DNA of 44,876 nt from Pseudomonadota bacterium (GCA_029781535.1 JAKOWL010000210.1:1-44876), one strand, 5' to 3'; positions 22,918-33,215 are shown, numbered from the stretch's first letter. Translations and numbers: made by a program. Notes: generated by a model not told the origin, from the letters alone.

Positions 22918-24303
22918 CTAGGCTTTTTTACGCTTCCACCAAATACCCAGCCCAAGCAGTAACAAAATGGCCGGTACAACATATTGTGTACCATAGCCAA
23001 CCAGCTTGGCAGAAATAGAGCCCTCTGGAATCGTCATATTCACGTCTTTGAGCGGCATCGGCTGGATAGTAATCAGTTTGTCGTCACCAGCTAACCAGTT
23101 GACGATATTGACGCCAAAATCCAGATTACCGCCGTTCGTAATGAACGTGTTCGATAAGAAGTTGCCATTACCCATGACGACTACACGCTGCCCCTTCTTG
23201 CCATACTCGCGCTCAAGAGCAACGCCGATATTGATAGGGCCACGCTTATCCTTCTTCTCATCAAATACTGCTTTTTGACCTTTGCCGCCATTTACCAGCC
23301 TGTCAGATTCCAACCAGCCATTTGGTGCCACATCCACCAGCCGGCCGACCTTCCAGCCCAGATCGAATGAAGCCTTTGCATCTACTTCATGCGCTTCCGG
23401 GAACAGGGTTCGAAGCTGGAAAGTGCGCGTGATAGGATGGTCGCCATAAGCACTGGCAAATGCCACTTTCGCGTCAGCGCCATACTGAGCAGCCGTCATA
23501 TCCACTGCTATCCCAGGTGAAACCTTAATACCCAAGTAGTCAGCAACCTCTTTCAGACCATGCAGGTTGTCATCATCCAGCAACCAAAGCACATTACCGC
23601 CGTTTTCGATGTAAGCCTTGATTTTCTTGGCTTCGATATCACTGACATCTACCTGTGGCCCAGCAATCACCAGCATTGCGCCATTCGCAGGAACCGCCTG
23701 CGCAATAGTCAAATCTGGATTGGCAAACTTGAAGCCCTTGGATTCCAGCACCTTGCCGAACTCACCCAAGTCATTGTTCTTTACCCCTTGCAGGTGACGC
23801 TCCCCGTGACCATCCAGATACATGACGGGACGTGTGTTTGTACGTGACAAGCGTACCAGCAGATTGGTCATTTCCTGTTCCGCGAACGGAGGACTGATAT
23901 GCTCGGTGCGTTTGTTATACTCCACTACCACCTCACCATCTGCCTTGATACTCGCCTCTTGCGCCAACTTAGGCTCCTCGGTCGGGCTGATGAATTTCAG
24001 GTAAATATCTGGCTTGGTACGCTGATAACGACTCACAAAATCAGCCAGCCCTTTTCTAAAGGTATCGCCATTGTTAGGGTCATCCTTGGAAGCAAACACC
24101 GTCAAATGGACAGGTCCTTTCATTTGCTTGAGGACATCGATACTCCCCTTCGTCAGCGTATTCCTGTTGGCCTGGGTGATATCCTTGGACACATGATACT
24201 GGTTGCTCAAATATGCAAGCAAAAACACCAACACCAAAAACACCACTACAAAAAAGCTGTTTTGCACCAACAACTGAAAACGCAATTTGTTGTTAATTTT
24301 CAT
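22918..24303 (-). CDS. GldG-like ABC transporter auxiliary protein
   Basis: 461 residues with a membrane helix at about 14-34, a large extracytoplasmic region and a second helix at about 438-456 followed by WKRKKA. The body has the GldG/DUF-type features NTLTKGSIDVLKQMKGPVHL, PVMYLDGHGERHL, KAYIENGGNVLWLLD and RVVVMGNGNFLSN. In Bacteroidetes GldG belongs to an ABC system needed for gliding; proteobacterial versions have no known substrate. Flanked by the permease (13 bp) and DUF4340 (15 bp) genes. Confidence 0.87.
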   Translation of the reverse strand: MKINNKLRFQLLVQNSFFVVVFLVLVFLLAYLSNQYHVSKDITQANRNTLTKGSIDVLKQMKGPVHLTVFASKDDPNNGDTFRKGLADFVSRYQRTKPDIYLKFISPTEEPKLAQEASIKADGEVVVEYNKRTEHISPPFAEQEMTNLLVRLSRTNTRPVMYLDGHGERHLQGVKNNDLGEFGKVLESKGFKFANPDLTIAQAVPANGAMLVIAGPQVDVSDIEAKKIKAYIENGGNVLWLLDDDNLHGLKEVADYLGIKVSPGIAVDMTAAQYGADAKVAFASAYGDHPITRTFQLRTLFPEAHEVDAKASFDLGWKVGRLVDVAPNGWLESDRLVNGGKGQKAVFDEKKDKRGPINIGVALEREYGKKGQRVVVMGNGNFLSNTFITNGGNLDFGVNIVNWLAGDDKLITIQPMPLKDVNMTIPEGSISAKLVGYGTQYVVPAILLLLGLGIWWKRKKA

Positions 24304-24316
24304 ACTGTTAAACCCA

Positions 24317-25063
24317 TTAGCCTCTTAATCTGTCGGCATCCAGACGACGTATCGTCAACACCAGAAAAGTAGTGATAAACAAAAAGAAATATGCCAAATC
24401 CGCGGTATCCACTAGCCCGCGCGAAAAATTCTGGAAATGCTGCATCAACGACATGTAGGACACTGTGTTGCTAGGGTCACCCGCTAGGAACCTATCCAGG
24501 ATCATAAGCGCGAACAATGCGATGAACGTCAGGATGGCGGCGACGACGGGTTGAGAAGTAAGGCTGGAAAAATATAAGCCCAATGCGCTAAAACTGGCCA
24601 CCAGAAGAATCAGGCCAATCGTGTTGGCGGCGATAAAACCAAAATCGATATCCGCCCACACGTTCAAAGTTGACATCATCAGCGCTAGATAAATGATAAT
24701 CAGGCTGAGAAACACCACTAGACCAATAAATTTGCCAACCACGATCTCGGTTAGTGACAGTGGAGCACTGAACAGGAAGGGCAGCGTCTGGCTACGACGC
24801 TCTTCAGAAATCAGGCGCATAGAAAGCAGAGGCACAGAGAACAACATGATGAACGAAGCCAGACCGTAAACTGCAGACCCTACAAAACTGGTCACCCCAG
24901 TACGCTCAGCAGGACGGATTGCACCTGACATCACGTCAAAGTAATTACCGACAGAATTGGTAAAGTAAAGTCCAAAAATAAAGCTCAGAATCGCCAGAAT
25001 CGCCCACCCCAGTGGTGAAGCGAACATGCTTTTCAGTTCTTTTCTAACAATATTGAATATCAT
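24317..25063 (-). CDS. ABC-2 type permease (GldF-like)
   Basis: 248 residues with six predicted helices. It begins MIFNIVRKELKSMFASPLGWAI and contains RLISEERRSQTLPFLFSAPLSLTEIVVGKF, the usual ABC-2 permease coupling segment. It pairs with the ATPase gene 21 bp upstream and the GldG-like gene downstream. Confidence 0.9.
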   Translation of the reverse strand: MIFNIVRKELKSMFASPLGWAILAILSFIFGLYFTNSVGNYFDVMSGAIRPAERTGVTSFVGSAVYGLASFIMLFSVPLLSMRLISEERRSQTLPFLFSAPLSLTEIVVGKFIGLVVFLSLIIIYLALMMSTLNVWADIDFGFIAANTIGLILLVASFSALGLYFSSLTSQPVVAAILTFIALFALMILDRFLAGDPSNTVSYMSLMQHFQNFSRGLVDTADLAYFFLFITTFLVLTIRRLDADRLRG

Positions 25064-25084
25064 GATAGTCGTTCTACCCGTTGA

Positions 25085-26032
25085 TTATGCTGCTTCAGCT
25101 TCTGCTGCGGCATCGTGATAAGTCAGTTGTACAAACACGTCTTCCAGACTGGTCTGGTCAGGGGCGATTTGATAGAGCCCCCAGCCATTCTTCACCGAAG
25201 CCTCCACAATGGACTGGCTGGGATTCTTCCCTTCTGCGAAACGTACACGGACCATACCGCTTTCCAAGGATTCCACCTCGGTTACCCCTGCAATACCCAG
25301 CAGTGCATCTGCCTGTGGCGCGCCCTTGAACCCGACAAGCAGTTTGTTGCCGATACGGCTGCGTTTCAGCACGTCGATGCCACCGTTGAATACCAGCTTG
25401 CCTTTGTCAATGATCTGCACATGGTCACACACCATCTCCACCTCTGGCAGAATATGTGTCGAAAGGATCACGCTATGTTCTTTGCCAATCTCTTTGATCA
25501 GCGTACGAATATCTCGAATCTGGATTGGGTCCAATCCCACGGTCGGCTCATCAAGAATCACCACCATCGGGCTATGAATGATTGCCTGGGCAATCCCCAC
25601 ACGCTGCTGGTAACCATTGGACAAGTTCTCGATCAGACGCTTGCTCATATTGCTTAAACCGCAACGCGCCTTGGCATTTTCCACTGCCTTCTTGATATGT
25701 TTGCCACTGACCTTATGCAGCCGTGCAGCTATGGTCAGATATTCATCTACCGTCAGTTCCTTGTATAACGGACGCATCTCTGGCAAATAACCGATCAAGG
25801 CCTTGGCTTCCCTAGGTTTTTCTATCATGTCGATGCCGCAAATCTTCACGCTTCCCGCACTGGGAGCCAGATTACCCGTCAGCATTTTCATGGTAGTCGA
25901 TTTCCCGGCACCGTTTGGCCCCAGGAACCCAAGCACTTCACCCTGCTTCAGATTAAAACTCACGTCACTGACAACAGCGCGTCCGCCATACAAACGAGTG
26001 AGCTCTATGGCATCAACTGTAATATTACTCAT
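25085..26032 (-). CDS. ABC transporter ATP-binding protein (GldA-like)
   Basis: 315 residues from the ATG at 26032 (MSNITVDAIELTRLYGG); the frame is open further upstream, to 26086, but the extra residues do not resemble the family. Walker A GPNGAGKST (about 36-44), ABC signature LSNGYQQR, Walker B VVILDEPTVGLD and the H-loop STHILPE are present, plus a C-terminal domain of about 90 residues usual in ABC-2 exporters. First gene of the operon ABC ATPase - permease - GldG - DUF4340 - mutM. Substrate unknown. Confidence 0.93.
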   Translation of the reverse strand: MSNITVDAIELTRLYGGRAVVSDVSFNLKQGEVLGFLGPNGAGKSTTMKMLTGNLAPSAGSVKICGIDMIEKPREAKALIGYLPEMRPLYKELTVDEYLTIAARLHKVSGKHIKKAVENAKARCGLSNMSKRLIENLSNGYQQRVGIAQAIIHSPMVVILDEPTVGLDPIQIRDIRTLIKEIGKEHSVILSTHILPEVEMVCDHVQIIDKGKLVFNGGIDVLKRSRIGNKLLVGFKGAPQADALLGIAGVTEVESLESGMVRVRFAEGKNPSQSIVEASVKNGWGLYQIAPDQTSLEDVFVQLTYHDAAAEAEAA

Positions 26033-26232
26033 AGCAATTCGTTCTCTATTAACCTGCATGCTCCAAAAGCATGGTTTTAGAATCAAAACATATGGATAAG
26101 TTTCTTACAAAAAGCTATAGTCACGCATCGTGCCAAAGCAAGTTGTTATCCAACCTTTAATTATGGATGAACTTGCAAGAACTGTCACGGACTAAACGCT
26201 TTGAGACCTTTCGGGACGAAATCAATTAGAGT

Positions 26233-27927
26233 ATGAGCGCTTCATTGCTAAAAATTAAAAAAATAACGATTATCCTTGCCGCTATGCTGGCTAGCACAGC
26301 CTTGCCAGCATCTGCCGAGCAATCCAAGTCCCCGATAAACACCAACGTCAAGCCAGAATACATCTATGAATACCTTCTAGGTGAAGTTGCCGGCCAGCGC
26401 GGCGATCCAACATTGTCCAGCCAATTGTTCCTAGATTTGGCCAAAAAGACCCGTGACCCACGCATCGCCGAAAGGGCCGCACGCGTTGCCGCTTTTGCAC
26501 AACAGCCTGGAATAGCCCTTCAAGCAGTACGGCTATGGTCAGAATTATCTCCCGACTCCACCGAGGCGCATCAAGCTGCAAGCCAATTGTTGGTAAGCAG
26601 CGGCAACCTTAAAGCAGCCAAACCACACATTAAAAAACTACTGGAAAAAGAAGATACCCGCGCCAATGGGTTCTTGTACCTAACTAGCCTACTATCCAGC
26701 CAGAAAGACAAGGGCGAAGTATTAAATACAGTGAAGGAACTGGCCGCGCCTTACCCGAAAATGCCAGAGGCGCAGTTTGCCATTGCCCAGGCTGCCTGGC
26801 TTGCGGATAACAGTGAGACCGCAAAAAAAGCCCTTGAGACAGCCGACAAACTCCGCCCAGGCTGGGAGGTCGCCGCACAAATGCAAGGGCAGATCTTGCA
26901 GAAGAACTCCCCAGACAAGGCAATAGGCTATTATCAGCAATTCTTGGCGAAATATCCCAAATCCAATGAGGTGCGCCTGAGTTATGCAAAGCTGCTGGTC
27001 AATCAGAAACGCTATACAGATGCCAAGCCTGAGTTTGTAAAACTGGTAGAGACATCTAACAGCAATGCTGACATCAGCGCTGTGGTTGGTTTGCTTGCAC
27101 TAGAATCTAACGATACTGCAATGGCTGATAAATATCTGCAATTGTCTTTAGACAAAGGTTTCAAGGATCCCGAGCAACTCTATATCTATCTGGGCCGCAG
27201 TGCCGAGAAGCAAAAGAACGACACTCAAGCTTTAAACCTGTATAACAAAGTAACAGAAGGCAACAGCCATTATCTGGAAGCTAGGCTGTCTGCCGCAAAC
27301 GTGATTTCACGCACCCAAAGCCCTGACGCCGCAATCAAAATGCTGGACGAAGTCAACGACCTGACCCAGGAACAGCAAGTCATCGTGATTCAAGCCGAGG
27401 CCAACCTGTTGTCACAAGCAAAACGCGACAAAGAGGCATTCGAGCTACTGCAAAAAGCCGTCACAAACATGCCAGATAGTGCAGAGCTAATATACGACTA
27501 CGCGATGGCTGCTGAACGTACCGCCCAATACAGCATTATGGAATCGGAACTTTATCGGCTCATCAAACTGAAACCGGATTTTGCCTCTGCCTATAATGCG
27601 CTGGGATATTCCTATGCGGACCGTAGCATCAAACTGCCGGAAGCCAAGAACTTAATCGAGACCGCGCTCAAACTGCAGCCTGGTGACCATTACATCTTGG
27701 ATAGCCTGGGCTGGGTGCATTATCGTCTGGGCAATCTTAACGAGGCCGCCAAATATCTGCGCCAGGCATATAATGTACAGGCAGACCCGGAGATTGCCGC
27801 ACATTTGGGTGAAGTCTTATGGAAACTCGGCCAGCAGGAAGAAGCCAAAAAAATCTGGGAAATTGCGCTGGAAGCCAATCCAGGCAATGAGGTGCTGATA
27901 GCTACCAGCAACCGCTTCAAATCCTGA
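26233..27927 (+). CDS. Exported tetratricopeptide-repeat protein
   Basis: 564 residues with a signal peptide (about 1-28, cut after PASA). Almost the whole mature chain is TPR-type helix pairs; clear units include the C-terminal NALGYSYADRSIKLPEAKNLIETALKLQPGDHYILDSLGWVHYRLGNLNEAAKYLRQAY region. TPR proteins upstream of lolB-ispE are conserved in betaproteobacteria; the job is probably as a periplasmic or envelope scaffold. It is followed by lolB after 12 bp. Confidence 0.87.
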   Translation: MSASLLKIKKITIILAAMLASTALPASAEQSKSPINTNVKPEYIYEYLLGEVAGQRGDPTLSSQLFLDLAKKTRDPRIAERAARVAAFAQQPGIALQAVRLWSELSPDSTEAHQAASQLLVSSGNLKAAKPHIKKLLEKEDTRANGFLYLTSLLSSQKDKGEVLNTVKELAAPYPKMPEAQFAIAQAAWLADNSETAKKALETADKLRPGWEVAAQMQGQILQKNSPDKAIGYYQQFLAKYPKSNEVRLSYAKLLVNQKRYTDAKPEFVKLVETSNSNADISAVVGLLALESNDTAMADKYLQLSLDKGFKDPEQLYIYLGRSAEKQKNDTQALNLYNKVTEGNSHYLEARLSAANVISRTQSPDAAIKMLDEVNDLTQEQQVIVIQAEANLLSQAKRDKEAFELLQKAVTNMPDSAELIYDYAMAAERTAQYSIMESELYRLIKLKPDFASAYNALGYSYADRSIKLPEAKNLIETALKLQPGDHYILDSLGWVHYRLGNLNEAAKYLRQAYNVQADPEIAAHLGEVLWKLGQQEEAKKIWEIALEANPGNEVLIATSNRFKS

Positions 27928-27939
27928 TTCGAGATAACG

Positions 27940-28554
27940 TTGCGTTTGTCAGCACATCTTGGATTACGTCATTTTAGCCTGCTGTGCGCATTCCTGCTCA
28001 CTAGCTGCGCGACTCAGGCCCCGCAACCCATTCCTGCTACAATCCCCATTGCAGCACTGCAGCACCAGACCAAACTCAAAACCATCCAGGCCTTCTCGCT
28101 CAAAGGCCGGCTTGGCGTCGTCACGCAAAAACAGGGCTTCTCCGGAGGAATCGACTGGCAACACCAGGCATTGAATGACGATATCCAGGTATTTTCCCCA
28201 CTGGGCGGCAAAGTCGCAGACATCAGCAAGACCCCGCAGCTGGTCACTCTTACTGACCAGAAAGGCAAAATCGTCACCGCCGCAGATGCCGAAAGCCTGA
28301 CCGAAACCACGCTAGGCTGGCGACTGCCGCTAAAAGGCCTGAGCGACTGGGCATTGGGTCGCCCTACGGACAGCCCGATACTTGCAAATGCCTGGGATGA
28401 GAATGGCCGACTGACCATGCTGAAACAGGACGGCTGGGATATCGAGTTCCCCAGCTATAACCTGGTCAATGATATCGCATTGCCAGACAAGATTTACCTG
28501 AAAAGCGAAAAGGTCAATCTGAAGCTAATCGTGGAAAACTGGCAGCCAAAATAA
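27940..28554 (+). CDS. lolB: Outer-membrane lipoprotein receptor LolB
   Basis: 204 residues, TTG start (27940) with a GAG ribosome core nearby. Lipoprotein signal peptide with lipobox LLTSC, so it is anchored by lipid. The mature part has the LolB features LKTIQAFSLKGRLGVVTQKQGFSGGIDWQ, LFSPLGG-like VFSPLGGKVADI and LPLKGLSDWALGRP. LolB accepts lipoproteins from LolA and inserts them into the outer membrane. Between the TPR gene and ispE, the usual position. Confidence 0.92.
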   Translation: MRLSAHLGLRHFSLLCAFLLTSCATQAPQPIPATIPIAALQHQTKLKTIQAFSLKGRLGVVTQKQGFSGGIDWQHQALNDDIQVFSPLGGKVADISKTPQLVTLTDQKGKIVTAADAESLTETTLGWRLPLKGLSDWALGRPTDSPILANAWDENGRLTMLKQDGWDIEFPSYNLVNDIALPDKIYLKSEKVNLKLIVENWQPK

Positions 28555-28651
28555 GCCAGATTTCTTTCATTGTTGCCAACAAGATTAGCTTCCATAGCAT
28601 ATGTTTTGATAATGAACGCGCACGCAAGGGCGCCATGTTAAAATCCACACC

Positions 28652-29497
28652 ATGCAAGCTTTTCCCGCCCCGGCAAAAATCAATCTGTTTTTGCATGTCA
28701 CCGGCCGACGTGCCGATGGCTACCATACCCTGCAGAGCGTGTTCCAGCTGCTGGACTTTGGCGACACAGTATATTTGAAGCTGCGCAGGGATAATCAAAT
28801 CCTGCGTACCAAAGATGTGGAAGGGGTGCCAACGCAGCAGGATTTGTGCGTACGCGCCTCAACTGCCCTGCAGCAAGCAACTGGCTGCCAGCTAGGCGTG
28901 GAAATCGCCGTCGAGAAACGCATCCCGATGGGCGGCGGCCTGGGTGGCGGCAGTTCAGATGCTGCCACCATGTTGCTTGCGCTGAATCGGCTATGGCAGC
29001 TTAACCTGAGCCGTAACGAACTGATGAAAATCGGGCTGACCCTGGGTGCCGATGTGCCCGTATTTATATTTGGCCGCAACGCTTGGGCAGAGGGTATAGG
29101 CGAAGTTTTGACCGCGATCGATTTGCCTGAACGTTACTTTGTAGTACTGACACCTCAAATACATGTGGCAACTGCACAAGTTTTTGCACATCCGACATTG
29201 ACAAGAAACACGAAACCATTGAAAATAGCGGACTTTTCAAACGGTGCGTTTCGCGATAGTTTCAGAAACGACCTTGAAACTGTAGTATGCAATGAATTTC
29301 CCGCAGTGGCATCTACCCTCGAGTGGCTGAATCAGTTTGGTCAAGCGCGCATGAGTGGTTCCGGTGCTTCTGTGTTTGTAGCGGTAGATTCGCAACAGTT
29401 GGCAAACGAGATTCTGGCAAAAAGACCGGTGAATACCACAGGATTTGTAGCCAAAAGCTTGAGTCAACATCCTTTGCTGGATTACGCTGCAGATTGA
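28652..29497 (+). CDS. ispE: 4-diphosphocytidyl-2-C-methyl-D-erythritol kinase
   Basis: 281 residues. GHMP-kinase fold: N-terminal [22 protein letters not shown] with the catalytic lysine region, the ATP loop [17 protein letters not shown] (about 89-105) and the C-terminal [13 protein letters not shown]. It phosphorylates CDP-methylerythritol in the MEP isoprenoid pathway. tRNA-Gln begins 9 bp after its stop, so it is very likely co-transcribed. Confidence 0.96.
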   Translation: MQAFPAPAKINLFLHVTGRRADGYHTLQSVFQLLDFGDTVYLKLRRDNQILRTKDVEGVPTQQDLCVRASTALQQATGCQLGVEIAVEKRIPMGGGLGGGSSDAATMLLALNRLWQLNLSRNELMKIGLTLGADVPVFIFGRNAWAEGIGEVLTAIDLPERYFVVLTPQIHVATAQVFAHPTLTRNTKPLKIADFSNGAFRDSFRNDLETVVCNEFPAVASTLEWLNQFGQARMSGSGASVFVAVDSQQLANEILAKRPVNTTGFVAKSLSQHPLLDYAAD

Positions 29498-29506
29498 AAA
29501 CGATAT

Positions 29507-29581
29507 TGGGGAGTCGCCAAGTGGTAAGGCACCGGATTTTGATTCCGGCATTCGTAGGTTCGATCCCTACCTCCCCAGCCA
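29507..29581 (+). tRNA. tRNA-Gln (UUG)
   Basis: 75 nt including encoded CCA. Acceptor TGGGGAG pairs with CTCCCCA, discriminator G. The anticodon loop ATTTTGAT gives UUG, and the T loop is TTCGATC with 5-bp stem GTAGG/CCTAC. It follows ispE by 9 bp and precedes a terminator. Confidence 0.97.
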
Positions 29582-29598
29582 AGCTTCAATAAGACGAC

Positions 29599-29637
29599 AA
29601 GCGTGTAGATAATCTGGTTTACACGCTTTTATTTTTT
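29599..29637 (+). terminator. Rho-independent terminator after tRNA-Gln
   Basis: AAGCGTGTA (29599-29607) pairs with TACACGCTT (29620-29628) across a 12-nt loop and is followed by a T-rich run. It ends the ispE/tRNA-Gln unit just before prs. Confidence 0.85.
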
Positions 29638-29649
29638 AATGTGTAGAGG

Positions 29650-30609
29650 ATGCAAGTGCACATCAACCACAATATGATGGTGTTTACCGGCAACGCCAAC
29701 CCTGCCCTGGCGCAGGAAGTTGCCAAACATCTCGGTATCGAACTGGGCCGTGCCGACGTTGGTCGCTTCTCTGACGGCGAAGTGATGCTGGAGTTGCTGG
29801 AAAACGTACGCGGCAAAGATGTGTTCGTTCTGCAATCCACCAGCTACCCCACCAATGACAACCTGATGGAAGTCATGGTGATGGTGGACGCCTTGCGCCG
29901 TTCCTCTGCTGCACGCATTACTGCAGCCATCCCTTATTTTGGCTATTCCCGTCAGGATCGCCGCCCTCGTTCCGCACGTGTGGCGATTACTGCCAAAGTT
30001 GTGGCCAACATGCTCACTGGCGTAGGTGTCAACCGTTTGCTGACGATGGATTTACACTCTGACCAGATTCAGGGCTTCTTTGATATCCCGGTAGACAACA
30101 TCTATGCTACGCCGATTCTGGTGAAAGACTTACAGGAAAAGAATTATCCTGACTTGGTAGTGGTTTCACCCGACGTAGGCGGCGTGGTGCGTGCCCGTGC
30201 AGGCGCAAAAGTGCTGGGGGCTGACCTGGCAATCATCGACAAACGCCGTCCGAAGCCAAACGTCGCTAAAGTCATGAACATTATCGGCGACGTGGCTGGC
30301 CGTACCTGCGTCATCATGGATGATATGGTGGATACCGCAAATACTCTGTGCGAGGCTGCGGCTGCGTTAAAAGAACAAGGCGCAGTGAAAGTGGTGGCCT
30401 ACGCCACACACCCGATCTTCTCCGGTGGCGCAGCAGACCGCATTGCCGCATCCGAGCTGGACGAGGTAGTTGTCACCAACACCATCCCATTGCAAGAAGC
30501 ATCGAAAAACTGCAAAAAAATTCGCCAGTTGAGTGCAGCGAGCCTACTTGCCGAAACCATGCGTCGCATCAGTAGCGAGGATTCGGTTTCTTCATTGTTC
30601 ATGGATTAA
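29650..30609 (+). CDS. prs: Ribose-phosphate pyrophosphokinase
   Basis: 319 residues. Motifs: [48 protein letters not shown], the PRPP-binding [13 protein letters not shown] and the PRPP loop [14 protein letters not shown]. It makes PRPP from ribose 5-phosphate and ATP for nucleotide, His and Trp synthesis. Start choice is open: AGAGG abuts the ATG at 29650, while the GTG at 29656 is at ideal spacing (6 nt), and family members often begin near the MMVFTG methionines at 29674. The catalytic residues are unaffected. Confidence 0.96.
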   Translation: MQVHINHNMMVFTGNANPALAQEVAKHLGIELGRADVGRFSDGEVMLELLENVRGKDVFVLQSTSYPTNDNLMEVMVMVDALRRSSAARITAAIPYFGYSRQDRRPRSARVAITAKVVANMLTGVGVNRLLTMDLHSDQIQGFFDIPVDNIYATPILVKDLQEKNYPDLVVVSPDVGGVVRARAGAKVLGADLAIIDKRRPKPNVAKVMNIIGDVAGRTCVIMDDMVDTANTLCEAAAALKEQGAVKVVAYATHPIFSGGAADRIAASELDEVVVTNTIPLQEASKNCKKIRQLSAASLLAETMRRISSEDSVSSLFMD

Positions 30610-30617
30610 GTTTCATG

Positions 30618-30648
30618 CCACAAGCTGGTCGCGGCTTGTGGATTTTTG
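30618..30648 (+). terminator. Terminator or attenuator between prs and rplY
   Basis: CCACAAGC (30618-30625) pairs with GCTTGTGG (30634-30641), followed by ATTTTTGT. It may stop part of the prs transcripts before rplY. Confidence 0.65.
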
Positions 30649-30678
30649 TGTAGTAAGCAGTAAATTTAGGAGTTTCAA

Positions 30679-31296
30679 ATGAGTATCGAAATCAAAGCAG
30701 TCAAACGTGACGAGCAAGGTACGGGTGCGAGCCGCCGCCTGCGTCGCGCTGGCATGGTGCCAGGTGTGGTGTACGGTGCGGACAAACCGGCCGTTAACAT
30801 CAGTTTGCAACATAAACCACTGGCACTGGAGTTCCGCCACGAAGCGTTCCACTCCTCCGTGTTGAGCTTGGAACTGGACGGCAAAAAAGAAACCGTACTG
30901 TTGCGTGACTATCAATTGCACCCAGTACGCAACACCTTGTTGCACATCGATTTCCAACGCGTTTCCGCGTCCGAGAAAATCCACGTGAAAGTGCCATTCC
31001 ACTTTGTGAACGCAGACATTGCACCCGGCGTAAAACTGGGTGGCGGCATCGTAGCGCACATCGCAACTGAAGCAGATGTAAGCTGCTTGCCAAAAGATCT
31101 GCCTGAGTTCGTCGAAGTTGACCTTTCCAAACTGGAAATGGGTCACTCCATTCACTTGTCACAAATCGCACTGCCTAAAGGCGTGGAATTCGTACAACTG
31201 ACACATGGCAACGACGCAACAGTGGCTTCTATTGCTAAAACACGCGGTTCAGCTTCAGAAGAAGCAGCTGCAGGTGAAACACCTGCAGCAGAATAA
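30679..31296 (+). CDS. rplY: 50S ribosomal protein L25, long (Ctc) form
   Basis: 205 residues: N-terminal L25 domain binding 5S rRNA (about 1-95; [39 protein letters not shown]) and the C-terminal TL5/CTC beta domain (about 100-185; [48 protein letters not shown]), with a low-complexity tail rich in Ala and Glu. A TAGGAG-type ribosome site is 8 nt upstream. The usual neighbour of prs and pth. Confidence 0.96.
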   Translation: MSIEIKAVKRDEQGTGASRRLRRAGMVPGVVYGADKPAVNISLQHKPLALEFRHEAFHSSVLSLELDGKKETVLLRDYQLHPVRNTLLHIDFQRVSASEKIHVKVPFHFVNADIAPGVKLGGGIVAHIATEADVSCLPKDLPEFVEVDLSKLEMGHSIHLSQIALPKGVEFVQLTHGNDATVASIAKTRGSASEEAAAGETPAAE

Positions 31297-31315
31297 GGCT
31301 GCAGCAATGCTGACA

Positions 31316-31348
31316 ACGCGCACTGATTCAATGCAGTGCGCGTTTTTT
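31316..31348 (+). terminator. Rho-independent terminator after rplY
   Basis: ACGCGCACTG (31316-31325) pairs with CAGTGCGCGT (31334-31343) around 8 nt, followed by six T. It ends just before pth, which starts at 31372. Confidence 0.93.
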
Positions 31349-31371
31349 ATTGGCTGATTATTCTATATTAC

Positions 31372-31935
31372 ATGAGCATCCGATTACTGGTGGGTTTGGG
31401 CAACCCGGGCGAGAAATACGCAGATACACGCCACAATGCAGGTTTTTGGTGGGTAGATTTGCTCGCGCGCCAAAACGACATCGTATTTAAACCGGAGGCC
31501 AAATTTTTTGGCGAAGTAGCCAAGCTGAATACTGACGTCTGGCTGCTGAAACCTAGTACCTTCATGAATGCCAGCGGCAAAGCTGTCGCAGCCATCGCCA
31601 ATTACTACAAGATCTCGCCAGCCGAGATTCTGGTCGCGCACGATGAACTGGACCTGCAGCCTGGCACCGCCAAACTGAAATTCGGCGGCGGGCATGGCGG
31701 GCACAATGGCTTGCGGGATATCCATGCAGCGCTTGGCACTGCAGATTACTGGCGCCTTCGCTTAGGGATAGGCCATCCAGGCAACAAGAATGAAGTTGTG
31801 AACTTCGTGCTCAAAGCCCCTGGCAAACAAGAACACGATGCCCTGGGGGTCAGTATTCATGCGGCTTCTGGCGTGGTGCCGGAAATGCTGACAGGCAACA
31901 TGGAAGCCGCCATGTTAAAATTACATACAAAATAA
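31372..31935 (+). CDS. pth: Peptidyl-tRNA hydrolase
   Basis: 187 residues from the ATG at 31372 ([16 protein letters not shown]); the open frame upstream runs through the rplY terminator. Catalytic-site motifs are visible: GLGNPG..Y..TRHNAGF with the active His, [11 protein letters not shown] with Asn, [27 protein letters not shown] and RLRLGIGHP. It releases tRNA from dropped-off peptidyl-tRNA. Confidence 0.96.
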   Translation: MSIRLLVGLGNPGEKYADTRHNAGFWWVDLLARQNDIVFKPEAKFFGEVAKLNTDVWLLKPSTFMNASGKAVAAIANYYKISPAEILVAHDELDLQPGTAKLKFGGGHGGHNGLRDIHAALGTADYWRLRLGIGHPGNKNEVVNFVLKAPGKQEHDALGVSIHAASGVVPEMLTGNMEAAMLKLHTK

Positions 31936-31953
31936 CCGAAAGAGATTTAATCA

Positions 31954-33039
31954 ATGAAATGCGGTATCGTAGGATTACCTAATGTTGGAAAATCAACATT
32001 ATTCAACGCCATCACCAAGGCAGGCATCGCCGCAGAAAACTACCCTTTCTGCACTATTGAACCCAACGTTGGTATCGTAGAGGTGCCTGACCCTCGTCTG
32101 CAGCCTTTGATTGACATCGTCAAACCGCAGCGCATCCAACCCGCCATTGTGGAGTTTGTCGATATCGCAGGCCTGGTAGCTGGCGCATCCAAAGGCGAAG
32201 GGCTTGGCAATAAGTTCCTGGCCAACATCCGTGAGACCGACGCGATTGCACACGTTGTACGTTGCTTTGATGATGGTAACGTTGTTCACGTTGCCGGCAA
32301 GGTGGATCCACTGGCTGATATCGAGGTCATCAATACCGAGTTGGCACTGGCCGACATGGAGACTGTGGAAAAGACCCTTGCACGCGAAGGCAAGAAAGCC
32401 AAATCTGGTGATAAAGACGCCATCGCCTTGTGTGCAATTCTTGAGCGTGTGCAAAAACACCTCGACACCGGGGCGCAAGTACGTACACTGGGACTGGATG
32501 CCGACCAATTACAGCTCATCAAACCGTTGTGCCTGATTACCGTGAAACCTGTGATGTATCTGGCCAACGTAGACGAAAATGGCTTTGAAAACAACCCGTT
32601 GCTGGATAAAGTAATTACCCTTGGCAAAGCCGAAAGCGCACCCGTTGTCGCCATCTGCGCCAAGATCGAGGCCGAAATCTCCGAACTGGAAGATGAAGAC
32701 AAGACCCTGTTTCTGGAAGAACTCGGTCTAAGCGAGCCCGGTCTTAACCGCGTGATTCGCGCTGCTTATGATCTGCTTGGCCTGCAAACCTACTTCACGG
32801 CAGGCGTGCAGGAAGTACGTGCCTGGACTGTCAAAAAAGGCGCCACCGCACCACAGGCTGCGGGCGTAATTCACACCGACTTTGAACGCGGCTTTATTCG
32901 CGCAGAAGTGATTGCCTATGACGAATATGTAAAAAACAAAGGCGAGAAAGGGGCGCAAGAGGCTGGCAAAATGCGGCTGGAAGGCAAGGAATACATCGTA
33001 CAGGATGGTGATGTCATGCACTTCAGGTTTAACGTGTAA
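31954..33039 (+). CDS. ychF: Redox-regulated P-loop ATPase/GTPase YchF (OLA1)
   Basis: 361 residues. G1 [15 protein letters not shown] at 7-21, [22 protein letters not shown]3 [10 protein letters not shown], a coiled-coil insert, and the C-terminal TGS domain ([36 protein letters not shown]). YchF is an Obg-family protein that prefers ATP and binds ribosomes. 18 bp after pth. Confidence 0.96.
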   Translation: MKCGIVGLPNVGKSTLFNAITKAGIAAENYPFCTIEPNVGIVEVPDPRLQPLIDIVKPQRIQPAIVEFVDIAGLVAGASKGEGLGNKFLANIRETDAIAHVVRCFDDGNVVHVAGKVDPLADIEVINTELALADMETVEKTLAREGKKAKSGDKDAIALCAILERVQKHLDTGAQVRTLGLDADQLQLIKPLCLITVKPVMYLANVDENGFENNPLLDKVITLGKAESAPVVAICAKIEAEISELEDEDKTLFLEELGLSEPGLNRVIRAAYDLLGLQTYFTAGVQEVRAWTVKKGATAPQAAGVIHTDFERGFIRAEVIAYDEYVKNKGEKGAQEAGKMRLEGKEYIVQDGDVMHFRFNV

Positions 33040-33054
33040 TTTAGCATGATTATT

Positions 33055-33083
33055 TTGACATCAGGTCGGCAAAACCCTATAAT
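33055..33083 (+). promoter_or_regulatory. Consensus sigma-70 promoter of tRNA-Met
   Basis: TTGACA (33055-33060), exactly 17 bp, TATAAT (33078-33083), a perfect consensus match. A GC-rich discriminator GCGCGGC follows, as in stringently controlled stable-RNA promoters. Confidence 0.93.
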
Positions 33084-33101
33084 GCGCGGCTCAGTTTAAA
33101 T

Positions 33102-33178
33102 GGTGATGTAGCTCAGCTGGTTAGAGCACAGGATTCATAATCCTGGGGTCGAGGGTTCAAGTCCCTCTTTCACCACCA
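33102..33178 (+). tRNA. tRNA-Met (CAU), elongator type
   Basis: 77 nt with encoded CCA: D arm GCTC...GAGC, anticodon loop TTCATAA (CAU), variable loop GGGTC, T arm GAGGG TTCAAGT CCCTC. The inner acceptor pairs are imperfect (T-T at 6-67 and G-T at 7-66). A consensus promoter lies 18 bp upstream. An integrase gene follows 210 bp later, making this the probable island attachment gene. Confidence 0.95.
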
Positions 33179-33215
33179 ATTCACTGTCTTGTGGAATCTA
33201 AGACGGTATAAATAG

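Noticed and set aside
22918-25063. Evidence for gliding motility
   Set aside because: Only the ABC part (GldA/F/G-like) is present; such operons occur widely in non-gliding proteobacteria.
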